Positions 13,408-25,000 of a stretch of 64,000 nucleotides of DNA are shown here, piece after piece. Source of the DNA: Priapulus caudatus (Eukaryota; Priapulida; Priapulimorpha; Priapulimorphida; Priapulidae). Numbering within the stretch: position 1 is the stretch's first letter; each line of letters begins with the position of its first letter. The translations under genes were made by a program, and so were the position numbers. Below the pieces are notes generated by a model that was not told the origin of the DNA, did not search any database, and saw nothing but the letters and a program-made list of their open reading frames with translations. The DNA is taken from NCBI RefSeq assembly GCF_000485595.1, contig NW_014577137.1:362004-426003 (forward strand), read 5' to 3'.

Positions 13408-14279
13408 TTCTTGGATATTGGGTGTCAGCGATAATTGTTGCACACTACTGTATTGTTCTGTATATAATAATTCTGTCAATATAATAATTTGGTCATGTAG
13501 TTATGGTATCTTGGACTAAATCACCTGAAATAAATCATGGCATCGTGATCATTAACCGACTGGATGATAACCACAACCACTTTAAGCCAGACTTCACTTA
13601 ACAGTGTTAACCCATCCGCTTTTAGCTACTCCGACCAATATGTTCAAAGTGAGCTGCGTTGTTTAATGTAATCACACGCACTCTGCCATTGTCCAATTAG
13701 GTGATGTTGAAGGCAATGTGACAACCTGGCTTTCAGCAGAGTGACACTGCATACAGTCTCTCGAACGTGACTATCTCGTGATGTTCGCACTGCATGTTGC
13801 ACAAGAAGTCCATAATCCGGACGGCCCGTCATTGACATACCCGTGATGTGCACCCCTCGCGTAGTGTGCAGGAGAAATACTCAGACCCTGAAGCAAACTT
13901 GTCTGTCAGCTGCTGCGCAGGGTAACCAATCAGCACGACAAGGCACAACCACTCTGCTGCTTCGGTATTCTGGTTTATTAACCAAAGCAATATTTGCAAA
14001 CCAGGGAAAAAAAATACACGGGCAGCGGCGATGTTCGCCCCCGAAATGCCAAAAGAGCCCCCGAAAAACATTGATATCGAAGCGACCCCAAAAGCAAAAG
14101 TCGCCTGGAATCGATTGTCCAGGTTGGTCCCCGTGCCATTGCCAGCTCTCCCGTCGCTTCTCGCCATCTGCCGCTGCGGCAGAGCCGTTCCACGCGCGGT
14201 AAGATTCATGGTACGGTGTGAACTGTCAGTGTTAGCCATCTTAAGCATGCATGTGTGTAACTGTAACCCTGTATTGCAT

Positions 14280-14560
14280 TCAACCTCAAAGCCAGCCGCC
14301 CGCCCGCCCCGCTGCGTATAATCGTGTGCCTGTCCGCGCCGAGACGCCCGCTGCGTCGGTTTGCGTGCTCGCGTGTCGCGGCGTTGGTTCTGCCGGTGTC
14401 CTGCGCGCTGTGCTTGCCGTGTGTGCGCTGCGCCAAGCGTGCGTACTGCGGGTGCCGGTGTGCCTGCGGGCAGTGCTTGTGGCGTGTGCCTGCCGCGCGT
14501 CGTGCCTGCATGCGTGCGCGTGCGGGTGTGCTGCGGGCCGTGCCCTACGTGAGAGCCCCT
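14280..14560. other. GC-rich low-complexity block
   Basis: A stretch dominated by gtgcg, tgccg and cgtgc words, much richer in G+C than the AT-rich surroundings. Several overlapping frames stay open on both strands because stop codons are rare in such composition, so none is called as a gene. Its word bias suggests a decayed simple repeat or an error-prone read segment. Confidence 0.5.
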
Positions 14561-15177
14561 AGGGACCAACGACCCGTAGGATTATAGAATCGGTAATCCA
14601 TGGAAAATCTAAATGAAATCACACGTATATTTTCGCCCTGGGCCGCACACTCGTATGTCATTCCAATTGTAGCTTTTTCGTCAATTCCCGTCGAAAAGTT
14701 TTGCTGTCCTCATTCATAGTCCAGCAATGCAACCCTCTACAATTTTAGTAGTGAACTTAGTACCACCTGAAACAAGTCGTCCCCCCCCCCCCCCCCCCGT
14801 ACTTTCCAATCAATGCCACCCCTGGCAGCAGGCCGTACGCAGCGTCGATGGTACACAGCCATACACACGTGCCTCGCGGGCCGCTTTCTCAAACCCCCTG
14901 AGCTTCCAGGGCCCTTACGCGGGCCAGCCGCAAGAGACTTCGCGTATAAACAATCGATCCTCCTCGCTCGTACAGGCAGACACTACACTATTTGCGCTAG
15001 CCGTAATAGTTCTGTGTTTAGCTGAACCTGTGATGTATTCACTATTCAACTTCAAGGTGCATTTGTGGTTGTGACTTGTGAGTTGTGATTATCATGTTAG
15101 TCTGTCAGTCTGATGAATAACTGTCTTGAATATTGACTGAATGTTCTTTGTTTTGTCTGTACAAGCTTGCTAAATTG

Positions 15178-15182
15178 GTGTG

Positions 15183-15229
<47 letters not shown>

Positions 15230-15295
15230 ATGCGTGTGTGTGACGTGTGTGCGTGTGTGCGTGTGTGCGTGTGTGTGACGTGTGTGTGGTGTGTG
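15178..15295. repeat. (TG)n / (TGCG)n microsatellite
   Basis: A pure tgtgtg run passes into tgcg repeats and back to tgtg with acgtgtg interruptions. Frames reading through it in either direction give Cys/Val or His/Thr strings and are artefacts. Confidence 0.95.
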
Positions 15296-16980
15296 CGCGC
15301 CCCCGCAAGTGTGTATTAGCTACTGTGCTTGTGTGTACATTTGAGGAAACAGCCCTGGAAAGTGGAAAAAGAGCCCTGTTAAATGAAAAAGTAGCCCCCG
15401 AAATTTTGGGGGGGTTTGCAAAAAGAGCCCCGGAAAAATAAAAATTAATTTTTTCACTGTTGCTAACATGCAACAGAAAGCAAAAATCAACAAAACGTAA
15501 TAATGCGATGTATATAACGCAATAGTTAAAAGGTGTTAACTTAATTAATGTTGAGGAATCTTATAGACGTATGTGTGAAATCGGTATCGATATCGGGTTT
15601 AGTATGAAGCATCTACTGCTTTGATTTTCCTAGAGTAATAGGAGGAAACTTTGGTGCTTTGCCAATCTTACTGTTTACAACGATCATGATCGTTGCCTTG
15701 ATTTGCCAACAAATAGAGAAATTCTGGTGAGCAGCTAAAATTTTCGCAGCACTCAGATGGTATGACTGTCAATCGCTGATTATATTATATTGCGAAAATT
15801 CTTTGTGGGATTATTCTGCTACATTTTTACTGGGCAATTATTCAGTTATATGTTTGAACCTGTATACTATGCATGCAACTATACTATCTTTGCAGCAAAT
15901 TGTCAAAAATTGTGTGATCTACCTACCTACCTGAACCAACCCTAAAGTTCTTGGTCATTCTACTAGATTTCACACACCTTATCACTTTACCAGATTTATT
16001 TTGACTCGAGTTTGGCTGCCGTTCTTCGCAAGAAAGAGTTCTAATTTCTAAATGATAGGTAGTCTAATGTTTCTTCAGTCAAAATCATTTATCTTTGTTC
16101 ATATATACTGCGCCCACATCAATGTCTCTATCTCTCACTGCGCAGCCCACAACATCGGATGAACTGTGCCAAGTGCTAGGTCTGGATTACACCTTGTACT
16201 TTATCATTGGCTGCGGGAGACCGAACAAGCGACGAAGCAGCAACGGCGACGGTATCGCGATGATTACCTCACCCCGCGGAAAAACATGCACGTGAGTTTC
16301 CATTGCGTAACCCTCTGACATGTATCACTGACTCTGGAGAGAAACAAGTGTGGAGCAGATAGTGATGATGCATTTTAGTACATGCGATATTTATTGCATC
16401 CGGCTGGCATGATTTGAGGTTGGCTCCAGCTAAGCATTGATGTGATAGGACTTCCTTAAACATGGTTCTGTTCTTGGCAATAATCATTATGTCTAGACAT
16501 TTAATAAAAAAAACTTGCCCTATTTTCAGCCCTCTGATTTCCTATTCATAGTTCGTTTGTTCCTTTTGACAACTTGAAAAGGTGATTCAAGAGTCTCCTA
16601 TAATGTGTCAGAATAGCTACCGAATGCAGCCAAATTCGCACCATTTCTTTTAAAAAAAAATACGGGGAGCATGCCCCCGGACCCCCCTAGCATGGCGATG
16701 ACACGTACGGTCCCTGCGCGATTGCTCGGGCGTCTCTGTTATGCTAAATTTAACATTCAGGCTGAACATTGTAATTAAACCAAGTCTCATCCTAGTAGGA
16801 CGTCCTTAAACATGGTTCGGTATCCTTGGCATAAAGTGCTCAAACTCGACAATATGGCGGATGGAATGCGTGTGAGAGAGATGGGGTATAAAACCCTGGC
16901 CTCTCTTGACACCGAACCTACAACACTTTGTCAATGAGGTGTGTGTTATGGGTCGCTGAGGTGGATGTAATAAAGTTCTT

Positions 16981-17683
16981 TTAGAAGCCGACTGGGAGGC
17001 TGAATGCTTTAACTGGTGCAGACGGACTCTGGCCATACGGCTCTGACATGGAAGCAATCACCCCTATGACTGTCTGACAGCTATGAGCCCCAATAACACC
17101 GCCATATAAAACCCTCTTGCGTGGTGAACCACCTCGAACATGATTGAGATGTGAGGATGAAAGGAGGAAACAGTCGAGCAAAACACGACCATGGTAACAC
17201 TAGCTATTATTTTACCAAGCTGCTGCAAACGGATCGAATCGGAGTTGATATGGTGGACCATTTGCCACCGATTACTAATATTTGGGCTAATTCCAAAAAT
17301 ACAACTAAGGTACTAGGTATTATCTTCCGAGGTTTTTCATCTCTTTTATTTACAATTTTACCACACGCAAGCCTTTGAATGGGAACAATAAATGCTACGT
17401 AGTGTCGTTGCCAGCTTGATACCCGTACGGGTTTTTGTACGCTGCAAATCACCAATGTTCCATGCCAAGATAGAGAACGTGGAATGCAAGCTTTGTAAGT
17501 CTATGGAGTTCAGAACAGCAAAAAACAGTGAGCGACAGTTCTTCATCGATAGTGACGATTGCAGCGACACGCCGTACATGCATTGAAGGCAACCGAGTCC
17601 AGTGCCTTCCGTCTGACGTATGTAAGCTCCACAACAATCGGAATGAAAAGAATTCATAATCATGCAATAAGTATCGAGGAGTG
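16981..17683 (+). pseudogene. Frameshifted duplicate of the acidic-protein exons
   Basis: The two exons at 291-463 and 706-917 recur here at about 16981-17168 and 17466-17683. Extra bases interrupt the frame (for example gactgggaggctgaatgctttaa against gactggaggctgatgcttta, and catcgatagtg against catccgatagtg). Only short pieces of the acidic tract can be read. Introns are equally altered, so this looks like read error rather than gene decay. Confidence 0.7.
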
Positions 17684-17917
17684 AAATAAAAAACAAAAGC
17701 ACTGTGCAAGGCTCAGTTATTGAAATTTATGCCGTTTCGCAAACCTTACGTTTACCTCAACCTGAGCGTCAAAAAAGTACCCTTAAATATTCACATAGCA
17801 TCATATACGAAATGTAGGCATATGCACAATCCTCAGGTATGTGCTAATACTGACCAAAACGTATGGCCACGGTTCTCGAAAAACTTTCTACACGTAAAAT
17901 GTGGTAACCCCCCCCCC

Positions 17918-18156
17918 GCCCCCGCCGGGCGCCGGGGCGCGTGCGGCGGGGGTGGGCGCCCCCTGACGCCGACGGCACAGGCCGGCCCGCTGTAGGCGGG
18001 GCCCGGGGCACCGCACGCGCAGAGCCACACGCGCCACGTGGGGACAGAGATGCGGCGGGTGTGCGCCCCGGCCTCCGACGAATGCCGCGGCCCTATGCCA
18101 GCTACACCAGTCGCCCTTCCCAGCGCGCCGCGACCGTCGGCGTGCCCGGTCCCGGG
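17918..18156. other. GC-rich insert of about 240 bp in a poly-C tract
   Basis: Copy A reads aacccc...ccatttagcctatatc without a break. Copy B has the same flanks, but between the poly-C run and atttagcc it carries about 240 bases of very high GC. Frames are open on both strands because of composition. No repeat termini or target duplication is visible. It may be a chimeric-read or polishing artefact, or a true length variant. Confidence 0.6.
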
Positions 18157-18365
18157 ATTTAGCCTATATCTGCGGATTTGTGAAGGGGGAACGTTACGAT
18201 AGGCTGTCAAACTCTGTCTGTTCAGGCATAACGTAATAAATCGTAGGTAAGTTAACTAGTTGTGTTGGACTTTAAATAATTAAAGCTCAGCACTTTCTGT
18301 GCTTTATTCCATTCCCTGATAATAGTATTAAATAACAATAAGATTATGATGAATACTATTACTAA

Positions 18366-19511
18366 CGAAGTGCCGTGAAGCGGACGCGCTTCATCTAACG
18401 TCTACTGCGGGTGACATCTGTCGGTGGAAGTGGTGGGAATTCTAAGTCAAACCCCATCGTTAAGTCCGCAAATGTGTTTCACCATATCACCCGAAACAGT
18501 GAAGGCACAGGGATGGTATGCAGGAACCTTCTCAAAGGAATGTTCATTGGGATCGGTTAATGAAAGTTTGCCCAACGAGATGGCGGCGTACTTTTAAGTG
18601 TCTTCCAGATTAAAAGATGGAACGTCACCATCTGTACGCTAGCCTAGCACAAACAACTACTTCGTGCGCAAGAAACTAGAATAGTAAGCCTCATCCATTA
18701 TACCCTACGCAAAGGCCTACAGCTGAAAGAGGAGCATGCACCTGTAACAAATTATACACAGCAGAAAACTACACAGTACCACCACCACATGCACTGGCAG
18801 TGGCATACCTTACTGTGAACACACTGACAGTAACACGAAGCCCACTAAGAAATAATATACGATTTAAGGAGCATAAACCTTCTCAACCAATTTAGCCTGT
18901 TTTGAACCCAATTTCATTCTGTGACATTGTAGCCTCGATACTATCCAGCCTGTATAGCAATTCTACTATGGCAACCCGACGCGCAATCAAATTCTTTCTA
19001 ACAGTAACAGTAAACAAATCCACGTTTAACCTGCCTCTTGAGGGTCAAAAGGTTATCCGACAATTACTCTTCGCATGTCAGCAGAAAGTACATTTCATGG
19101 TCCTTTCAATAAAGCCATAAAAATGCTAGGTCACCGCTGAAACAAAAAAGTTTTTCAATCGCTCCGTCAGACCATGTCCTCAGAAAATGTCTAAAATCTG
19201 CCCTGTGACCTCCAATTTCGGCACAGTGATGGCGTTTCCTACCATGATGCTGTACACCGACTATCACGAGCCTAGGGTGAGCCGTTTAGATTTGTGCCGC
19301 AATTCTGCATTTCCTCCCTATACCCCTTCTTTTACACCTCTTGACCTTTGACCTTTGACCCCCAGCTTTGACATCCCAACTCGTTTTCGGATTACCCCCT
19401 CACGTCCCAACTTTCGAATCCGTACGTCGAGCCGTTTAGATTTGTGCCTAACTGTTGACGGACGCACGCTCATGCGATTCTACAAGCTGCATCTGACTAT
19501 GTCAGATGAGC
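18366..19511 (+). repeat. Dispersed hairpin-ended repeat, copy 2
   Basis: The copy-B version of 1339-2519. It ends in gcatctgactatgtcagatg followed by agct, where catctgac and gtcagatg form an 8-bp perfect stem around tat. The body carries gggtcaaaaggttatcc, the aaaaatgctaggtc block and a run of TTTGACC words near 19343-19362. Confidence 0.8.
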
Positions 19512-22051
19512 TAAAAACAGAGCAAATATATGCATACGTAAGTGCAGGAAATGTGCTTACCCTAAAGTCCCCAATTAAATTTTTGTGCGATTGCAGGACA
19601 ATCGGAAATCTGCCGCTACTTGGATTCCACAGCCATGTGACAACCACATTACCCCTGCCAGTATCGCGCAGAGCTGCAGCTCTCACACCACCACGCCTAG
19701 ACTGCAGGTCACGAGGTCGTCCTGCAACCTGAGAGACCCCTGGTGGGAACGGCGAGCATGCGTGGACAGCACGGCCTCACAGACTTGCGCGCCTGCCAAA
19801 GGTGTGACGTCGGCAGCAGCAGCAGGAGCAGCCAGGACCCCGCTGTTGGAAATACACAACCTCAGTGGGCCTCGCAGCGGCAAGCGCAAGAGCAGCCGCA
19901 CGGCGGGCAACGAGACAAAAACAAAGGTCGTCGAGGGTCGGCCGACAGATCGGGAGCGTGCCGGTCCCGCGCGGCGGTGACGTAACCGTAGCCGCGTGCA
20001 TGGGGGGGGTGTCTTTCTCAATAACTCACGAGACTGCAGCAGTGTATGCCGTAGATTTTTAAACTTGATTAGCACTTTGCTAATCAAAAGGTGAAATTGA
20101 TTAGCAATTAGATGACATCGATTAGCAAGTATTGGGAAAATTTTTTAACATTTTCTCTGAAAAATTTGGTCACTGAGAAATACAATTCATTCCGAGTTAT
20201 GGCAACTATTACCAATTGGCAGTTTGCTATACCATATGAAATATGATTTGCCAAAGCTTCAAATTGATTTGAAAAGTGTGATGTGATCATGGTATACACT
20301 GGACTGCAGCAGTAGTGTTTTAAGGAGTTCATATTTTCTAGTATTATGTTGTGGTATTATGAAAGGATCACTGGAGTACACTGCTCTAGTTCTGTAAAAG
20401 AATGAAGAAGCTTATGCGTGACGTAAACTGCATTCTATCTCGGTACGAAGGAAGTGTTCTTTTCCTCTAAGGCTGTTTTGCAGGGACTTTATTTTTTTAC
20501 GAAAGAAAGTTTGTGTAATTGATATATATATGACTAGTACTTGTTCACCACGGAAATACGCTTTGTTACGCGTATCCATGTGGTTTGCATTTAAAAATGG
20601 ATCTTATGTGACCCAATCAGTGCAATTTGATATTTTCTGTGCTCCAAATCGGGAGTGATGTGCCGGCATCGACATTTCTTGTTCTCAGTGACGAGGCAAA
20701 CGCACACATATTATGCAGCGGCAACTTCATACCAGAATGTGCATTTCTATAATGTGGATATCTAGTCACAGAGCATGCAGAGAAAGCAGGTCTCTGTGAT
20801 GGGTACCCCTTAGATAAGGAAAAAATGTTGAACGATCTACAGCAGTAGCTATGAGCTCGCTGTGTAGTCCAACTGATTACGTATTTCAGCAAAGAGATGC
20901 CTGTCTATATGTAGAAAGGCATGGTTTTGCTAGGCTGTGCCAAGATTGGCAGGTTTATATTTTTTAGTATTGTATGTGTGCATGCTATTGTTCGGTTAAG
21001 ACGAGTAGTTCCTGCATTATATGCACTAAAAATGACTCGTTTGTATGCGTCCTTACTGCTATCGTGATACTAAACTGTAAATACTGAAACCTAAATCTTT
21101 CACATTTGCGTTTGTTAAGTAGTATTGCATGTTTTTCGTTTGCGACACGCAAACGAAACGTCGTCACTGGCTAGCCGTTACAGTTTCCAAGAATGCTCAC
21201 TTACTCCGCACAGAGTTGCAGAAGCGAGTGTCATAGTAAAAGTCATAAGGACATTGACTGATGTAGTTTTTTTTTATCAACTCGTACTTTGCAGGTGCGT
21301 ACACCAATTGTTTGAAAGCATTTATGATTTTAGTTTTACTGTAATTATGGCGTGGTGGGGCTGTGTGAATAGATGGGCATATCGCGACCATGCTCAAACA
21401 ACAATAGTTCAAGTAATGTTCCATGTTTTCTATGCAAGTTCTTCTTATCCCTGTCTTAATGTTTGCTATATTAAAGCTACTTTCCCTCCTACTTCCTCTG
21501 CATGTTACTATGCTATTCTGCTGTGGTCTCTTATATTCTACCATATAAATGTGAGTCATGATTTGCGATGCTTGTGTGGGGTATATATCGCAACAAAATT
21601 CATGTTACGGTAAGACTGTTATTGTTGTATGTTCACTTGTTACATTTTATAGGGAACAAATTATAGGGTATTGAGGTTTTGTAGTTCATGAAAAAGACTG
21701 TTCTCTTAGCTTTGATTTGTCCCAGCACTCATGGTGTGACAGCTGTGATGCACAGGCCTTCATACATCAATTACATCGACATATAATCAACAGATGTAAC
21801 AGTGTAATAGAAGATATAATTATCAGTCAACATGGTCAATATATCTATCTATTCTCTCCCCTCTCTCAATATCTATGTGCGTGTGTAGTAAGCGTTGTTT
21901 TGCAGCGTTGTACAAACAATGAACAAAAGCAATATACAATAAACATATTGTTTTTGCGTTACAAACGTAATACTACAGGTTGATTACACGTTAGCAGAGA
22001 AGAAAGCGTGTCCACACGAATTCTAGCTGACTCAGCCCTGGAACACCTCGG

Positions 22052-25000
22052 TCACAGCAACGTTTTGATGTGGGCAAGAAGTTCATCGCAGTATTGCTTC
22101 CTTTGATGCATGTGTTTAATCTTCTCCACCTGCTGGCCGAGCAATGCAGGGCTGATGGCTGCAGCCTGCTTCAGAACCTCTATAAAGGAGATGAGATGCT
22201 CGTCAAGTTACTGATTATTTTGCGCTACTCATTACCCTAGCTGGTGCAACCGACCCTAGATGGTGCAACTGACGTTACCTGGCATAAAACCACCCTAAGC
22301 CTACTTGCTGGGAAACACTACCTGATACAAAGAATTTACCTGGTGTAAAATTCATCTGTTGCAAAACATCCTACCTTATGTTAAATATACTACCTGCAGT
22401 TGAGAAGTAGGGTGGTAACGATAGTCATTATTTTACTGTTCTAATGTGAAGTCCTTACTCTACCACATAGGCCTATAGGACATAATTATAGCGACCATAT
22501 ATCCTAACATACAGCCCACCAGTGCTAATTTACATGTTCAAATGACCGACTACATGCGTGCTGCCAACAATTCAGCATAAAACCACAATAAAAGATGTTG
22601 TTATCAATATCACGACAGGGTTAGGGTCTTGATCTGATAACAGATCTGTTAGGACAGGCACTTGGTTGAACATAAATCGGTGTCATGTTTGTGCAAGCTG
22701 ATGTTAAATTGGGAAGTCCTACCAAAGACAGATTGTTGTATAAGTGCACTACTGTCGTCCATGTGTAGCAACAAGCCAGAGTAGAGCAGCTCCAGGTGCG
22801 CACTGTGTAGAGTCACGTCGAGGCTTCTATCCAGCGCTGAAAAGTAGGCTGCAAAGGTTTTCAGTGTAGCTTCACGCACTTCATCACTGAAAGCAACCAG
22901 CAAATACATAAGCATCTCCTTACACATGTAGCATTACACACTACAGGACACGGTAATACAATGTACAATAGTCATAACTTTTGATCATCTCCGACAACGG
23001 GCCCCTGGTGTCCGGGCAAACCCAGTAACCTTTTCCATACGGATATGTACACCATAACAGTGACAACAGGCATTAGAAATCAGGCTGCAAACTTTAAACG
23101 ACTGTGACATGCCGTCGACACGATACCTGACATCGTCCATGCGCTTCAGCAGCGTGGGATAGATGCCGAGTAGCGCGTCCATCTGCAACGCGTCGCCGCA
23201 CAGGTTGAGCGTCTGCTTGACGACGCGGCTAGCGAGCAGACGCGTCGTGCGGCTGTCGTCCTCCAGCAGCGAGGTCAGCTGCGGGAGCAGAGCGTCGGCA
23301 TGACGTAGATACTGCAACAACGCACAAACATCACGTATTAGTGCTGCTGGTGTATACGATGTTTGTACGTGACATCTACATCGGCACTAGTAATGATGAT
23401 GACAACGGTAGTAACAAGTGCCGCAGAGCAACAGCACTCAACTGATGTGTACTGTAGGCGGGTATTCTTCTGATAAACTCACTGGCAACCGAATCAAGTG
23501 CGCCCTCCCGCCACCGCATTCGCGCTCAGAGAATATATCTAGGATACTACTAATACAGATCTAAAATCTATGCTAGGCTTTGCTATACCGGTAGTACAGT
23601 AATAAAGATACAGCTGTGTAACTTTAATGACTTCGGTATATTAACATGTTATCATGAATATGCGTCGAGCCCGAGTGTAGTGGTGGTGGTGGTGGGGGAG
23701 GGTGGGGGAGGGGGGGGTAGAGGGGGCTCTAGTAGCAAAAGCAGTTCAATCCTTTGTTAACAGTCAACAAATCCATGTTTAACCCTCCTCTTGCGGGTCA
23801 AAAGGTTATCGGACACTTACTCTTCGCACGTCAGCGGAAAGTACATTTCATCAGAAGTAGATAATAGGGAAGGAGTGTGACTTCAATAAACAAGGAAAAT
23901 TCATCATTTACTAGCCTTAGAATACCTACGATTTACTACGCGTAACTCAACCAACTTGAGCTCAAATCGTACACAGAACATTCGCCTAGCATCGTGCGAA
24001 ATCGTTTCCTCGTATACACCCGCAATCCGGAGATACAGACTAAAACGTTAGTAGCAAAACGAATCCATAACCCGCATAACTTGAAACAATAGGCAGCTAC
24101 TAACGACTTGCGCACTCTTGTGCCCTCGGCGATGTGGTGTGGCTCGCTGGGAGATTGGACATCGACGCAACACTCGGCGAGCTAATCTTTGACCTATTTA
24201 CAGCTGGTATGCCCCCCACGCACGTACGCCTACCGCAATCAGCAGCAGCTCCAGCTCCAATCTCCCAGCGAGCCACACCGCATCGCCGAGGGCACAAGAG
24301 TCGTTAGTAGCTGCCTATTGTTTCCATTTAGGCGGGTTATGGATTCGTTTTGCTGCCAACAGAATGGAGAATCGTGTCATACGTTTTAGGCGGTATCTCC
24401 GGATTGCGGGTGTATACGAGGAAATGATTTCGCTCGATGCTAGGCGAATGTACTGTGTACAATTTGAGCTCAAGTTGGTTGAGTTACGCGTAGTAAATCG
24501 TAGGTATTCTAAGGCTAGTAAATGACGAATTTCCCATGTTTATTGAAGTCACACTCCTTCCCTATTATCTACTTCTGATTTCATGGTCCTTTCAATAAAG
24601 TGATAAAAATGGTAGGTCAGCGCTGAAACAAAAAAGTTTTGTACTCGGTCCGTTAACTTAGACCATGTCCTCAGAAAATATCTGATACCTGACCTTTCCC
24701 CCACTGCCCTTTGACATGTGACCGCCAATTCGCGCTGGTGATGGGTTTTCTCCCCATCACACTATACATCGAATATTAAGAGCGTAGGTCGAGCCGTTGA
24801 GATTTGTGCCGCAATTACGTATTTCATCCTATACCTTAAGTTAAGGGAGAAATATTCCCCCTCCATTGACACATCTTGACCCTTGACCCCCAAATTCGAC
24901 ATACCGAGTCCTTTTCGCAATTCACCTCCCCCCCTCCCCCGGCATCCCGAATATCGTGACCGTACGTCGAGCTGTTAAGATTTGTGCCCAACTGTTGACG

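Larger units (their letters stand above)
13060..16663. other. Sequence between the two duplicate copies, no confident gene
   Basis: This 3.6-kb stretch has no counterpart elsewhere in the window. It holds an open frame at 13096-13407 (+, starts MAEMRRRPFTDEY, unrecognised), a GC-rich block at 14280-14560, a poly-C run near 14781-14798 and a TG/TGCG microsatellite at 15178-15295. Related fragments rich in gggctcttttt occur at about 14010-14110 and 15345-15440. Near 16440-16484 is a short piece (ttccttaaacatggttctg) that also occurs at about 133-170 and 16800 at the start of each duplicate. I see no exon set that joins with the neighbouring genes. Confidence 0.5.

Noticed and set aside
13829-14569. 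246-codon minus-strand frame with hydrophobic stretches, looking like a membrane protein
   Set aside because: It runs from a GC-rich low-complexity block into a region made of gggctcttttt-type repeats that also occur at 15345-15440. There are no splice-consistent partners and no recognisable domain.
17833-18210. Open frames on both strands in the GC-rich insert, possible bacterial gene
   Set aside because: Both strands are open because stops are rare at this composition. No ribosome-binding site or domain was recognised, and the block is absent from the other copy.
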